Positions 13,581 to 20,471 of a DNA stretch of 40,771 bases are shown in pieces. The stretch comes from a virus: IMG/VR virus record IMGVR_UViG_3300008107_005178, positions 1 to 40,771 of that record, one strand, 5' to 3'. Every line of letters starts with the position of its first letter. Position 1 is the stretch's first letter. Position numbers and translations under genes: made by a program. The notes under the pieces are model-generated. The model had not been told where the DNA came from. It worked only from the letters and a program-made list of their open reading frames with translations, and did no database searches.

Positions 13581-13587
13581 ACGTAAA

Positions 13588-13791
13588 ATGGTAACAGGAA
13601 AAGTAAAATGGTTTAACGATGCCAAAGGTTTTGGATTCATTACACCGGACAATGGCGGAGCAGACCTTTTTGCTCATTTCTCTCAGATCAATTCAAGTGG
13701 TTTCAAAAGCCTACAAGAAGGTCAGAGTGTAAGATTTGAAATCACGATGGGTATGAAAGGTGAGCAGGCTAGTAACATTCAGCCAGCTTAA
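13588..13791 (+). CDS. Cold-shock domain protein (CspA family)
   Basis: The 67-residue protein is a complete cold-shock domain: [15 protein letters not shown] with RNP1 (KGFGFI) and LFAHFSQI with RNP2. It binds single-stranded RNA or DNA and can act as an RNA chaperone or antiterminator. Its length equals that of bacterial CspA proteins. It is followed after a few bases by the acceptor piece of the tmRNA and may share its transcript. Confidence 0.95.
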   Translation: MVTGKVKWFNDAKGFGFITPDNGGADLFAHFSQINSSGFKSLQEGQSVRFEITMGMKGEQASNIQPA

Positions 13792-13794
13792 AGA

Positions 13795-13859
13795 ATTGTT
13801 GTAATCCCTTCAAAGTGAAGGCATTCTGGACGCGGGTTCGACTCCCGCCAGGTCCACCA
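13795..13859 (+). ncRNA. ssrA: Permuted tmRNA: acceptor piece
   Basis: The end of this piece reads GGACGCGGGTTCGACTCCC followed by GCCAGGTCCACCA, nearly the same as the 3' end of bacterial tmRNA. CAGGTCC (13849-13855) pairs with GGGCCTG at 13949-13955, the 5' end of the coding piece, across the gap. A hairpin CCTTC/GAAGG lies upstream of the T-arm. Because the acceptor part precedes the coding part, the gene is circularly permuted and makes a two-piece tmRNA. The 5' boundary is approximate. Confidence 0.88.
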
Positions 13860-13872
13860 TAAGGAGACTGGT

Positions 13873-13947
13873 ATGAATGACAATCTAGGAGACCTAGCAA
13901 TAGGTGTAATAGTTGTACTCGTAATATTTGCTCTAGTCCTTTTATGA
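13873..13947 (+). CDS. 24-residue membrane microprotein inside the tmRNA intervening segment
   Basis: Between the CCA of the acceptor piece and the first base of the coding piece is an ORF with an AAGGAG ribosome site and ATG. The product begins MNDNLGDLAIG, continues as a single hydrophobic helix of Val/Ile/Leu, and stops one base before the coding piece. Whether it is translated before the intervening RNA is removed is unknown. Confidence 0.55.
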   Translation: MNDNLGDLAIGVIVVLVIFALVLL

Positions 13948-13948
13948 T

Positions 13949-14166
13949 GGGCCTGACATTGGTTTCGACAGGGTGAGATAATAGAGACGGCAACACAGTA
14001 GGCGATGACTGTAAATCAAGCAAAAATCGTAAATGCAAACGCAAATACAACCGAAGCAGAAGTAATGACTTTCGTCTGGGATCTTCCAGCTAACGAAAGC
14101 CGTTACGCTCTAGCAGCCTAAGAAACTGCACTTCCGGGGCATCTATGCCTTGTCAAATAAAATAGT
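13949..14166 (+). ncRNA. ssrA: Permuted tmRNA: coding piece with a 28-residue tag
   Basis: It begins GGGCCTGACATTGGTTTCGA, the conserved tmRNA 5' end, and contains a tag reading frame from GCA 14035 to TAA 14119-14121. The tag starts ANANTTEAE and ends ESRYALAA, so it carries the standard ALAA degron read by ClpXP. At 28 residues it is much longer than the 10-residue E. coli tag. No acceptor sequence follows; a terminator does. It works with the upstream acceptor piece and SmpB in ribosome rescue. Confidence 0.9.
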
Positions 14167-14193
14167 GAAAGGACCTTCGGGTCCTTTCTTTTT
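14167..14193 (+). terminator. Terminator of the tmRNA unit
   Basis: A 9-bp stem GAAAGGACC/GGTCCTTTC with a TTCG loop is followed by TTTTT. It ends the transcription unit holding the cold-shock gene and tmRNA. Confidence 0.93.
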
Positions 14194-14216
14194 GGTTGAA
14201 TCCCTGTAAAAATCAC

Positions 14217-14245
14217 TTGACTTCTAGGTAAAACCATGCTATAAT
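14217..14245 (+). promoter_or_regulatory. Near-consensus sigma-70 promoter
   Basis: TTGACT (14217-14222), 17 bases, TATAAT (14240-14245). The predicted start coincides with ATG 14252, so that ATG is unlikely to be used; the next one has a proper ribosome site. Confidence 0.9.
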
Positions 14246-14275
14246 ATACACATGTTAAACACAAAAGGTAATAAC

Positions 14276-14692
14276 ATGGTTGAGCAGACGATTAATAATG
14301 AGCTTGCACATTTTGGGATTCAAGCAGAAATTATTACCAAACAATTTAAAACATACAAAAGTATTCCGTCTAAACACAACGGAGTATATGTTGTCTCTGA
14401 AGGAGACAATGTTGTATATGTGGGCAAAGGTTGGGTGCGAGCCCGCCAGAGCAAACATTGGGAGAAAGCACTAGCTGACTTCAAACATGGTACTAACGAT
14501 ACTAAGGGCTGGAAATGGTTGCGTGAAAATTATTCAACCTATAACTTGACTCCTGAAAATTGGACTGTACAATATATCATCCTGCATAAGGAAACTGAGT
14601 TGACTGCTATGGAAGGTGCGTTGATACACCGACTGCAACCACTAGCAAACGACGAAACTTTTAATGACAATGCTCGTACTTTGAAAGGTTAA
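14276..14692 (+). CDS. GIY-YIG domain protein
   Basis: The 138-residue protein has GVYVVSEGDNVVYVGKG, the paired beta strands of the GIY-YIG nuclease fold, followed by KHWEKAL and a later MEGALIHRLQPLAND in which Glu and Asn match the metal and structural residues. It is stand-alone, without a DNA-binding domain. ATG 14276 is chosen over 14252 because AAAGG precedes it and 14252 lies at the transcript start. Possibly a homing-type or DNA-damaging nuclease. Confidence 0.82.
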   Translation: MVEQTINNELAHFGIQAEIITKQFKTYKSIPSKHNGVYVVSEGDNVVYVGKGWVRARQSKHWEKALADFKHGTNDTKGWKWLRENYSTYNLTPENWTVQYIILHKETELTAMEGALIHRLQPLANDETFNDNARTLKG

Positions 14693-14693
14693 C

Positions 14694-15905
14694 ATGAGTG
14701 TTCAAAATTCTCTTCCCGGTTCTATTGTTAAAAAGCTAACTCCAGCAGAAGTTTGGAACGCTCGCTACAATACTAATACTAGTGTGTTTGTAAATGCCAA
14801 AGCTCGCATTGATGAATACTGTAAAGCAGTTCCAGGCGCAATGACTGAATTGCTTAATGTTATTAAAGACTTTAAGAAAGCTAACCCTTCTCTTACTCGA
14901 AAAAATATGCGTCTTGCCAAAGCCGCTGATGCTAAATTGAGTAATGTTCGAATTGACGACACTATGAATCGTCCTTTGGACTGGGACCACGTTTTGACCA
15001 TTTTGCGTAACTATAACGCAACTCGTGTACTGGCTATTAACGTATATCAAGATCCTGAACTTCCAGGTTGTTTGATTGCTTGGGACGGCCAACATACCAC
15101 AATCGTACTGTATATTATCTATTGTATGATTTTTGAGGAATCTGCAAGTACTGTAGATATCCCAGTTGTTATTAGTCCTACAAATAATAAAGCAGAAATT
15201 CGTGAGAACTTTATTATTTTGAACACTGAAGAAAGTAAAGGTGGGGGCAAAAAGAATTTGGATCCGCTTGACTTGTACAGCCAAAAAGTGTTTGGTGTTC
15301 GAATGGACGGTTCCAATAATCTTGATTGGCGTAGTGCAGAATTAAAGCAACAACTGTTGGAAACAGCTGGGTTGTTTTTAACAAGTACTGCATATCAAAA
15401 TACAGCTGATGATGGTGCTATTACACAAGTGGCTGCAATTATTGAAGAAGACTTTGAAATTGTAAACAAGTTTTGTAGCTATTGGATTGAACGTAAGAAG
15501 TTTGAAAATCGTTACGTTGAATCTAAAGAACTTATTATGCTCAACAATTTCTTCCGTGCTTGTAACGAAGATCCTAGTGTTGTAGTTGATGCTAAATTTA
15601 TTGAAGACATGACCAATATCTTTTGGAACACATTTGAATGTGAGTTCACTGGACAAAAAGGTCTTAACAAGTTTTGGCGTAAACTAGATGTTGCTTACAA
15701 CAACTGGTATGACAAAGTGTACAAGGAGCCAGAGGTTGGTGAGGAAGACTTGCGACCAAAGCGTTTGGACATGACCAAAAATGGTAAGCATCAAGACTCT
15801 TATGGTACTACATTTATGATTTATGTTTTGAAGAAACATGGATTTAAACAAACGTTGCCAAAGCCACTTAATGAGTTTAAGCCTGCTAAAAATGATCTTT
15901 GGTAA
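14694..15905 (+). CDS. ParB/Srx-like phage protein with a DGQH motif
   Basis: The 403-residue protein contains LIAWDGQHTTIVLYI, matching the DGQHR-type motif of ParB/sulfiredoxin-fold proteins in phages. An N-terminal helical region precedes it and a long helical C-terminal part follows. Such proteins may bind nucleotide or DNA, or modify DNA; the role here is unknown. It starts one base after the GIY-YIG stop. Its own stop abuts the stop of the opposite-strand PAAR gene with no space between. Confidence 0.7.
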   Translation: MSVQNSLPGSIVKKLTPAEVWNARYNTNTSVFVNAKARIDEYCKAVPGAMTELLNVIKDFKKANPSLTRKNMRLAKAADAKLSNVRIDDTMNRPLDWDHVLTILRNYNATRVLAINVYQDPELPGCLIAWDGQHTTIVLYIIYCMIFEESASTVDIPVVISPTNNKAEIRENFIILNTEESKGGGKKNLDPLDLYSQKVFGVRMDGSNNLDWRSAELKQQLLETAGLFLTSTAYQNTADDGAITQVAAIIEEDFEIVNKFCSYWIERKKFENRYVESKELIMLNNFFRACNEDPSVVVDAKFIEDMTNIFWNTFECEFTGQKGLNKFWRKLDVAYNNWYDKVYKEPEVGEEDLRPKRLDMTKNGKHQDSYGTTFMIYVLKKHGFKQTLPKPLNEFKPAKNDLW

Positions 15906-16175
15906 TTAAGGGCCAGCTATTACATTAGCTTGACCACTAACGATTAGGTGACCACAGGCAGCTGTGTCACCTATTCTTGCGACTGGAATTCCACCAGCAT
16001 AGACTGTAGCACTTCCACTTGCAATCAAACTACCACCATGTACACCTGTTCCATGTGGAGAAATAGCATCGCCAATTCTCGCCACAGGAGATCCACCTGC
16101 TAACACTGTGGCCATGCCTGATACTATAAGTCCGCCTGCGGCGTCGCCAATGCGTGATATAGGTTGAGCTGCCAT
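15906..16175 (-). CDS. PAAR-repeat spike-tip protein
   Basis: The 89-residue Gly/Ala-rich protein has repeated units such as ISRIGDAAGG, VARIGDAISPHG and VARIGDTAACGH. His and Cys are placed for the single metal site of the PAAR cone. It caps the tail-tube spike, as T4 gp5.4 does, and helps pierce the host envelope. It is the last gene of the leftward structural block, two bases after the 239-residue protein. Confidence 0.92.
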   Translation of the reverse strand: MAAQPISRIGDAAGGLIVSGMATVLAGGSPVARIGDAISPHGTGVHGGSLIASGSATVYAGGIPVARIGDTAACGHLIVSGQANVIAGP

Positions 16176-16177
16176 AA

Positions 16178-16897
16178 TTAAATAGTAGTTGGAGTTGGTG
16201 CAACTCGTCCTGCTATTCCAGCAGACTGTTGGTTTAAACTGACTTGGAATAATCCTAAGACAGCTCTAAGTGCAAGTGATCTACTTGGTACGTCAACTGA
16301 TGCATTAACAAGAGTTGCCATGGTACTTAACGCTGTACCAATTACACTGAGACTAGCATTGATGGCAGCGATTGGTCCAGCATAGTCTGGAAATCCTGTA
16401 CCAACAAATACCGCAGTGCCTGTTCCTATTGATCCAGATACGAAACTAGTAAGAGCAGATGTAGCTTGACTTGATGCAAGACCTGCGGCTGCGGCTAGAC
16501 CAGTTAATGTTCCAGTTACAGCCATTGCACCTCCTAAAGGATTTGGTGTAACAGTGGCAGCTGGGGTGCCTGCTGGTGTAGGTAGTCCATTGGCTGTAAG
16601 AGCTTGAGTTACGATTTGGTAATTATATGGATCAAGTAAATCTTTAACTCTAACTCCGCCTGTTGGTTCTATGATAGTTTGCAAAGAGGTTGCTAAAGAT
16701 ACCACAGAGCTTGCGATCCCTGCAAGGGAGCCTGCGGTAATATATAAATCTAAACTACTATCTGGAATGCTAAGAACTACCCCTCCCATTGGTGCCAAAG
16801 GAAGTGCAGTAGCAGTTCCAGGACCGTTTTGAACTCCAGCAACAGAGTAATTTGGGAAAACTATCTCAAAGGTATTAATTCTTGGTATCGTTGGCAT
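16178..16897 (-). CDS. Ala/Gly/Thr-rich structural protein
   Basis: The 239-residue protein has low charge, many Ala, Gly, Thr and Ser, and alternating hydrophobic helices (AGLASSQATSALTSFVSGS). No enzyme motif is seen. It lies upstream of the PAAR gene in the same direction behind a GATAAATA late promoter, so a baseplate or tail component is likely. A GAGGA ribosome site precedes the ATG. Confidence 0.65.
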   Translation of the reverse strand: MPTIPRINTFEIVFPNYSVAGVQNGPGTATALPLAPMGGVVLSIPDSSLDLYITAGSLAGIASSVVSLATSLQTIIEPTGGVRVKDLLDPYNYQIVTQALTANGLPTPAGTPAATVTPNPLGGAMAVTGTLTGLAAAAGLASSQATSALTSFVSGSIGTGTAVFVGTGFPDYAGPIAAINASLSVIGTALSTMATLVNASVDVPSRSLALRAVLGLFQVSLNQQSAGIAGRVAPTPTTI

Positions 16898-16917
16898 CTA
16901 TTATATCCTCTTTTGGA

Positions 16918-16925
16918 TATTTATC
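16918..16925 (-). promoter_or_regulatory. T4-type late promoter
   Basis: On the minus strand this reads GATAAATA, 21 bases before the start of the structural gene. The same element with nearly the same context (CTGATAAATATC) precedes the tail fibre gene at 29481-29488. Confidence 0.65.
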
Positions 16926-17223
16926 AGCCTACAACTTTAATACCTGTGGTGCCTTCAATGTATTGTTCAGCGGCCTTTTTCATAGTAGGAGTCATTACCA
17001 TTATGCGCTTTTTGGATATCTGTATTCCGTTGTCATTTTCAGCGGTGATTAACCAAGGAGTCATTCCAACGCCTTGTGCTCCATAGCTCAATGTCATTGG
17101 TCTACTTACTGTAATGAATGCGTCATCTTCTGAATCTAAACGTGCTATTAGTTCTTCAGCAGTACTGAGCTTAATAGTTACTACATCACCTGATTTTGCT
17201 GGTTTCTTAATTAAAAAAGTCAT
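16924..17223 (-). CDS. Small beta-rich phage protein, possibly Sm-like
   Basis: The 99-residue protein opens KKPAKSGDVVTIKLSTAEEL and continues with strands including DDAFITVSRPMTLSYG and ITAENDNGIQISK. The pattern of short strands is reminiscent of an Sm/Hfq-like barrel, as proposed for some phage proteins, but no diagnostic motif is certain. It overlaps the DHFR gene by 17 bases, so the two are co-expressed. Confidence 0.65.
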   Translation of the reverse strand: MTFLIKKPAKSGDVVTIKLSTAEELIARLDSEDDAFITVSRPMTLSYGAQGVGMTPWLITAENDNGIQISKKRIMVMTPTMKKAAEQYIEGTTGIKVVG

Positions 17224-17716
17224 TTTTTTCCCATATTTCGTAACAAATTTCTACATCATTGTCCACTATATTGTCCTGTACATAATCTAGTGTAAAATGT
17301 CTAGTTAAAACAGCTTCTGGGAATTTGGTGTCACAAGTGTAATCACCATAAATTCTTGTGATATAAACACTGTTGCAAAATGGCAAGAATTGACGATAAA
17401 TCTCAGCTCCACCAATAATCCAAATATCTGATTCAGTTGCTTGCTTTAACTTATTAATTATCGTTTTTGGATCACCTTGAACCTTGATAGCGAAATCGTC
17501 ATCCAACGTTCTAGTAACAATAATATTTTCTCTATTTGGTAGTGGGCGCTTGGGTAAACTTAACCAAGTATTTTTGCCCATAACAATCATGGATCCATCT
17601 GTTAGTTCTTTAAATCTTTTAAGATCCTGTGATAAGTGTGGCCATGGCATTGTACCATCTTTACCAATACCCCAGTGATCATCTACAGCCACAATTGCGT
17701 TAATTCGCCGTGTCAT
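17207..17716 (-). CDS. Dihydrofolate reductase
   Basis: The 169-residue enzyme has INAIVAVDDHWGIGKDGTMPW (folate-binding N-terminus), the NADPH-binding IVMGKNTWLSLP, NIIVTR and IWIIGGAEIYRQFLP. It regenerates tetrahydrofolate for thymidylate synthesis. The ATG at 17716 is chosen because it overlaps the upstream stop as ATGA and a GGAAGG site precedes it; an upstream start would add eight residues. Phages often carry this gene. Confidence 0.95.
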   Translation of the reverse strand: MTRRINAIVAVDDHWGIGKDGTMPWPHLSQDLKRFKELTDGSMIVMGKNTWLSLPKRPLPNRENIIVTRTLDDDFAIKVQGDPKTIINKLKQATESDIWIIGGAEIYRQFLPFCNSVYITRIYGDYTCDTKFPEAVLTRHFTLDYVQDNIVDNDVEICYEIWEKNDFFN

Positions 17717-18066
17717 TTGACAGTGCCTTCCTTCCCCCATTTAAGTAAAAAATACGAATAGTCTTTTGCTTTTAGTTTTGCTGTAATGGCAAATGTATGT
17801 CCCCACGACATTGGATTATGATGCCTATGCCACATGGGTGTTTCTATTGCATGAGTCATTACCCACTTTCCTGGTTCGCTTTTTTGCCATGCAATCAAAG
17901 GCTCGGCAGCATACAGCACAGGATCTTCAACATCACCCATATCAAATGTGTGTACAACGACATCATGTACCTCATATACTCTATCTTCTATTTGCATATA
18001 TTTGTATGTCACCTTTTTTGGTGCTTCTCCTAAATAACCATTCGTATTGTTAAAACTGCTAGCCAC
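17713..18066 (-). CDS. Tandem small protein 7 (C-terminal KDYSYFLLKWG)
   Basis: This 117-residue member is the last in transcription order of a run of seven overlapping small genes. Its body contains several His and Trp residues (PMWHRHHNPMSWGHTF) and it ends with the shared signature KAKDYSYFLLKWG. It overlaps the next upstream gene by eight bases and DHFR by four. Function unknown. Confidence 0.7.
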   Translation of the reverse strand: MASSFNNTNGYLGEAPKKVTYKYMQIEDRVYEVHDVVVHTFDMGDVEDPVLYAAEPLIAWQKSEPGKWVMTHAIETPMWHRHHNPMSWGHTFAITAKLKAKDYSYFLLKWGKEGTVK

Positions 18067-18256
18067 GCTGTCCCCATGTTATCAAAAACAATAAATGGTC
18101 TTTTTCATTTTCAAAATAGATAACTTTACTGCCCCAGTTACTTTTTATAAACCATTTACTAGTACCCACTCTATCATTTAGCCATTTGACTATATGTTCG
18201 GGTAATGAATCATTTTCTATTTCTATCCCGTGATATTCTTGATTGGATATTATCAT
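18059..18256 (-). CDS. Tandem small protein 6 (C-terminal EKDHLLFLITWG)
   Basis: The 65-residue protein ends VIYFENEKDHLLFLITWGQ, the clearest form of the cluster signature: an aromatic strand, K-D, then F-L-x-x-W-G. The N-terminal half differs from its neighbours. It is linked to the genes on both sides by short overlaps (four and eight bases). No catalytic residues or membrane helix. Confidence 0.7.
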   Translation of the reverse strand: MIISNQEYHGIEIENDSLPEHIVKWLNDRVGTSKWFIKSNWGSKVIYFENEKDHLLFLITWGQRG

Positions 18257-18468
18257 GCTGAATAACTTAAAGCAAATAAAGTGGCATATTTGTCATCATA
18301 AAATTTAAACACAGTATGTTTTTCTTCAATAAGAGTCCAGTTATCATATTTGGTTTGATTAAAACTAAAATCAAAGTCTATCCCTTGTTTCAAACCTTGT
18401 TGCCTAAGTTCACGAACAATTTCCATAGCCTTGTTTGCATCAATTCCAAATAGTTTGATTTCTTTCAT
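18253..18468 (-). CDS. Tandem small protein 5 (C-terminal DKYATLFALSYS)
   Basis: The 71-residue protein ends VFKFYDDKYATLFALSYSA. ATG 18468 is chosen because it forms an ATGA overlap with the preceding gene; a longer frame would begin eight residues earlier. The N-terminal part EIKLFGIDANKAMEIVREL predicts a strand and helix, so a small alpha/beta fold is likely. Confidence 0.68.
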   Translation of the reverse strand: MKEIKLFGIDANKAMEIVRELRQQGLKQGIDFDFSFNQTKYDNWTLIEEKHTVFKFYDDKYATLFALSYSA

Positions 18469-18746
18469 GAACCCCACTTTAGTAAAAACCATGATGCATC
18501 TTTTTCTAGTTCAAATAAGAATCTTTTTCCTCTAGACCTAAACAGCCCTTTACAATTGTCCTGCATCCAATTTTGAATCTCATATAATAGTATAGATTCT
18601 ACATGTGGCTCAAACTCAATTTCAACCCAACCAATTTCTTTCAGTAAGTCAGCAAGGATGCCAAAGTCTATTTCCTCTGCCATCTGTTTGCCTGCACGAT
18701 TGATAATTTCTTGTTCAATACTATCGTATTCGTATAACATGCCCAT
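18465..18746 (-). CDS. Tandem small protein 4 (C-terminal EKDASWFLLKWG)
   Basis: The 93-residue acidic protein ends KRFLFELEKDASWFLLKWGS, again matching the family signature. The N-terminal region is helical and acidic (DSIEQEIINRAGKQMAEEID). It starts in a TAATG overlap with the preceding gene. Function unknown. Confidence 0.7.
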   Translation of the reverse strand: MGMLYEYDSIEQEIINRAGKQMAEEIDFGILADLLKEIGWVEIEFEPHVESILLYEIQNWMQDNCKGLFRSRGKRFLFELEKDASWFLLKWGS

Positions 18747-19036
18747 TATGAATACCTCAATACAAACAACAACTGGTCTTTGGCATTTCTAAACCAAAAT
18801 TTAGCATTGTTGACATACCAACGCATACTAGGAGTCCATACTCCATCTTTGGCTGTTGGTCCAAGAGTTTTAACACACCATGCTACCATTTCATCCCAAT
18901 CAGCATTATGTCCGTAGAATCCCCAACCCATAGGTTGTACGGTATAGTATCTAGCACCATACACACGCCCTTCGTCCAATACCAATTGATATTCTGGGCC
19001 GCCCATTCTATCGGTTAAAAGTCTTTTCTTTTTCAT
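18746..19036 (-). CDS. Tandem small protein 3 (C-terminal AKDQLLFVLRYS)
   Basis: The 96-residue protein ends KFWFRNAKDQLLFVLRYS. It is rich in Tyr and Trp (RYYTVQPMGWGFYGHNADWDE). Two starts are possible: ATG 19036, inside the upstream gene, or ATG 19006 just after its stop; the second would remove ten residues. Family membership is not affected. Confidence 0.68.
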   Translation of the reverse strand: MKKKRLLTDRMGGPEYQLVLDEGRVYGARYYTVQPMGWGFYGHNADWDEMVAWCVKTLGPTAKDGVWTPSMRWYVNNAKFWFRNAKDQLLFVLRYS

Positions 19037-19301
19037 CTATAATTTCTGAATAACGAAGCAAAAACATCGTACGTTTAGGTTCACTGTAAAAATCTAAATG
19101 TATTTGATGAACCAGTTCCTTATAGCCGCCATCAGGTTTTTTATAGTGTACCCATTCTGAATGTTCTCTAATGGTGAACCCCAAACGCTGTTTCATTTTT
19201 TCTCGTATGAGCAATGTGCTTTTGGAAATGTTTTGATCTTTGACTAGCAGTGTCTTAATATTGCCCCACTGGGCTAATGATAGTTTAATGGCTTTAGACA
19301 T
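19008..19301 (-). CDS. Tandem small protein 2 (C-terminal PKRTMFLLRYS)
   Basis: The 97-residue basic protein has the signature LDFYSEPKRTMFLLRYSE followed by about ten extra residues that overlap the next gene. Its N-terminal part is Lys-rich and helical. It overlaps the first gene of the run by eight bases. Confidence 0.68.
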   Translation of the reverse strand: MSKAIKLSLAQWGNIKTLLVKDQNISKSTLLIREKMKQRLGFTIREHSEWVHYKKPDGGYKELVHQIHLDFYSEPKRTMFLLRYSEIIDEKEKTFNR

Positions 19302-19551
19302 CTGGATATCTCAAAAGAAACAGCATGTATCTTTTTTGATCGACTACTTCAAAGTCTTCAGATATGTTTCCTGATTGATCAAATTTAATTTTAACGCCAA
19401 ATTTTTCTTGTAGATATTGATAGAATCCAGCATTACTAATTAGATGCCGTAATTCAGGATTTGATTCTAGATAATCATGACGGCATTCACGTATCCTTCG
19501 CCAATAGGTATTACGCTGCCTTTTCTGTTTTTTATCAAAAGATTTCATCAT
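19294..19551 (-). CDS. Tandem small protein 1 (C-terminal QKRYMLFLLRYP)
   Basis: This is the first gene of the run. The 85-residue basic protein starts MMKSFDKKQKRQRNTYWRRI and ends FEVVDQKRYMLFLLRYPDV with the shared signature. A near-consensus promoter (19575-19604) lies just upstream with a leader of less than 20 bases. Function unknown; it sets the cluster apart as an early-type operon inside a late region. Confidence 0.7.
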   Translation of the reverse strand: MMKSFDKKQKRQRNTYWRRIRECRHDYLESNPELRHLISNAGFYQYLQEKFGVKIKFDQSGNISEDFEVVDQKRYMLFLLRYPDV

Positions 19552-19574
19552 GTCAAAATAGTATTTGTAATAAT

Positions 19575-19604
19575 ATTATACATGATAGATGAGAGTTACG
19601 TCAA
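19575..19604 (-). promoter_or_regulatory. Sigma-70 promoter of the tandem small-gene operon
   Basis: On the minus strand TTGACG (19604-19599), 18 bases, TATAAT (19580-19575). The -35 overlaps the end of the upstream gene. The leader to ATG 19551 is very short. Confidence 0.8.
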
Positions 19605-20083
19605 ATGTTTTTGACTTTGCTTGGCTTCTTTTTGTAGTAACGTTTTGGTTTGTCCACTGCGGGAGAAGTGTACATCATTTTCTTTGCCTGTTCAGCTCGC
19701 TCAATTGCCGCATTAACTTGTTCTGGGGTGGGATCCAAAACATCAAACTCTTCTTGTTGAACGCCTAAGGTATTAACTTCTTGACTATATGGAAGTTCAA
19801 TCCCAATTTTACCTAGATATTTCTTAGTGCTAAAAGTATGCTCTTTTAGAGTACGATACATACCAATTGGGCCAGTAGCATCCTGACTCATGTTTTCCCA
19901 AGTTCTAACTTCAAGCAAAGGATCTATTTCAGTTGGAATTTCAACAATATAGAATTCAAACTCTTTACTATATCCCGCATGTTCCAAATCAAAAATATCA
20001 ATTACTTTACCTTTGGTTAACTTTCCATTTCCCAAATGAATCCAAGTTGGATCATTCATTTCATACTGTTTTTTAATTTTCAT
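19601..20083 (-). CDS. Phage protein with Lys-rich C-terminal tail
   Basis: The 160-residue protein has a beta-rich front (WIHLGNGKLTKGKVIDIFDLEH) and a helical, basic tail (KPKRYYKKKPSKVKN). The opening resembles short SH3-like barrels, but no family is recognised. It follows the DUF3307 gene by six bases. Its end overlaps the promoter of the tandem cluster. Confidence 0.65.
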   Translation of the reverse strand: MKIKKQYEMNDPTWIHLGNGKLTKGKVIDIFDLEHAGYSKEFEFYIVEIPTEIDPLLEVRTWENMSQDATGPIGMYRTLKEHTFSTKKYLGKIGIELPYSQEVNTLGVQQEEFDVLDPTPEQVNAAIERAEQAKKMMYTSPAVDKPKRYYKKKPSKVKNI

Positions 20084-20089
20084 ATTCTA

Positions 20090-20470
20090 TCACGTGATGA
20101 TTAAAAATACCCACGCTGTAATTCCTATATAAGTTAAACAATGTAACAATTGGTCTAGTCCAAGCCAGAACCAAAAAGATCTGTCTAAAGGAGTATATTT
20201 GTACCTGTTACCAATTTTCATCTTAGCCCAATCAATATGATAGTGCAAAAATGCATCAACAAATGCTAATTGTAATATAACAATAATTTGTGGTATAATT
20301 GGTAATAGCACAAATGCAGTCAACATGCCATGTACAAATGCATGATGTAATCCACCAGAGGCACCATAGATGCCTTTGGTTTCTATCATGTACTGTGATT
20401 GGAATACAAAGTCTGCAAGAAAATGTTTAACTAAAAAAAGTGCTAGTAGAACTAGCAAAGTCAATTCCAT
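20090..20470 (-). CDS. DUF3307-type membrane protein
   Basis: The 126-residue protein has about four membrane segments. Its conserved residues are those of DUF3307: HFLADFVFQS, a GLHHAFVH block, FVDAFLHYHIDWAKMKI and WLGLDQLLHCLTYIG. Biochemical function of the family is unknown. ATG 20470 is chosen because AAGGAC lies upstream and it begins right after the stop of the Bax inhibitor gene. It is probably co-transcribed with that gene. Confidence 0.85.
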   Translation of the reverse strand: MELTLLVLLALFLVKHFLADFVFQSQYMIETKGIYGASGGLHHAFVHGMLTAFVLLPIIPQIIVILQLAFVDAFLHYHIDWAKMKIGNRYKYTPLDRSFWFWLGLDQLLHCLTYIGITAWVFLIIT

Positions 20471-20471
20471 G

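Noticed and set aside
13838-13859. A separate ordinary tRNA before the tmRNA
   Set aside because: Only the T-arm and 3' acceptor strand exist; the 5' strand that pairs with it is at 13949, which shows a permuted tmRNA.
13769-14050. Minus-strand ORF across the tmRNA
   Set aside because: It is antisense to the tmRNA pieces and contains a tRNA-like reverse peptide.
14736-15284. 182-codon minus-strand ORF
   Set aside because: It lies wholly antisense to the ParB-like gene, which has a clear motif, ribosome context and operon position; the antisense product has no recognisable feature.
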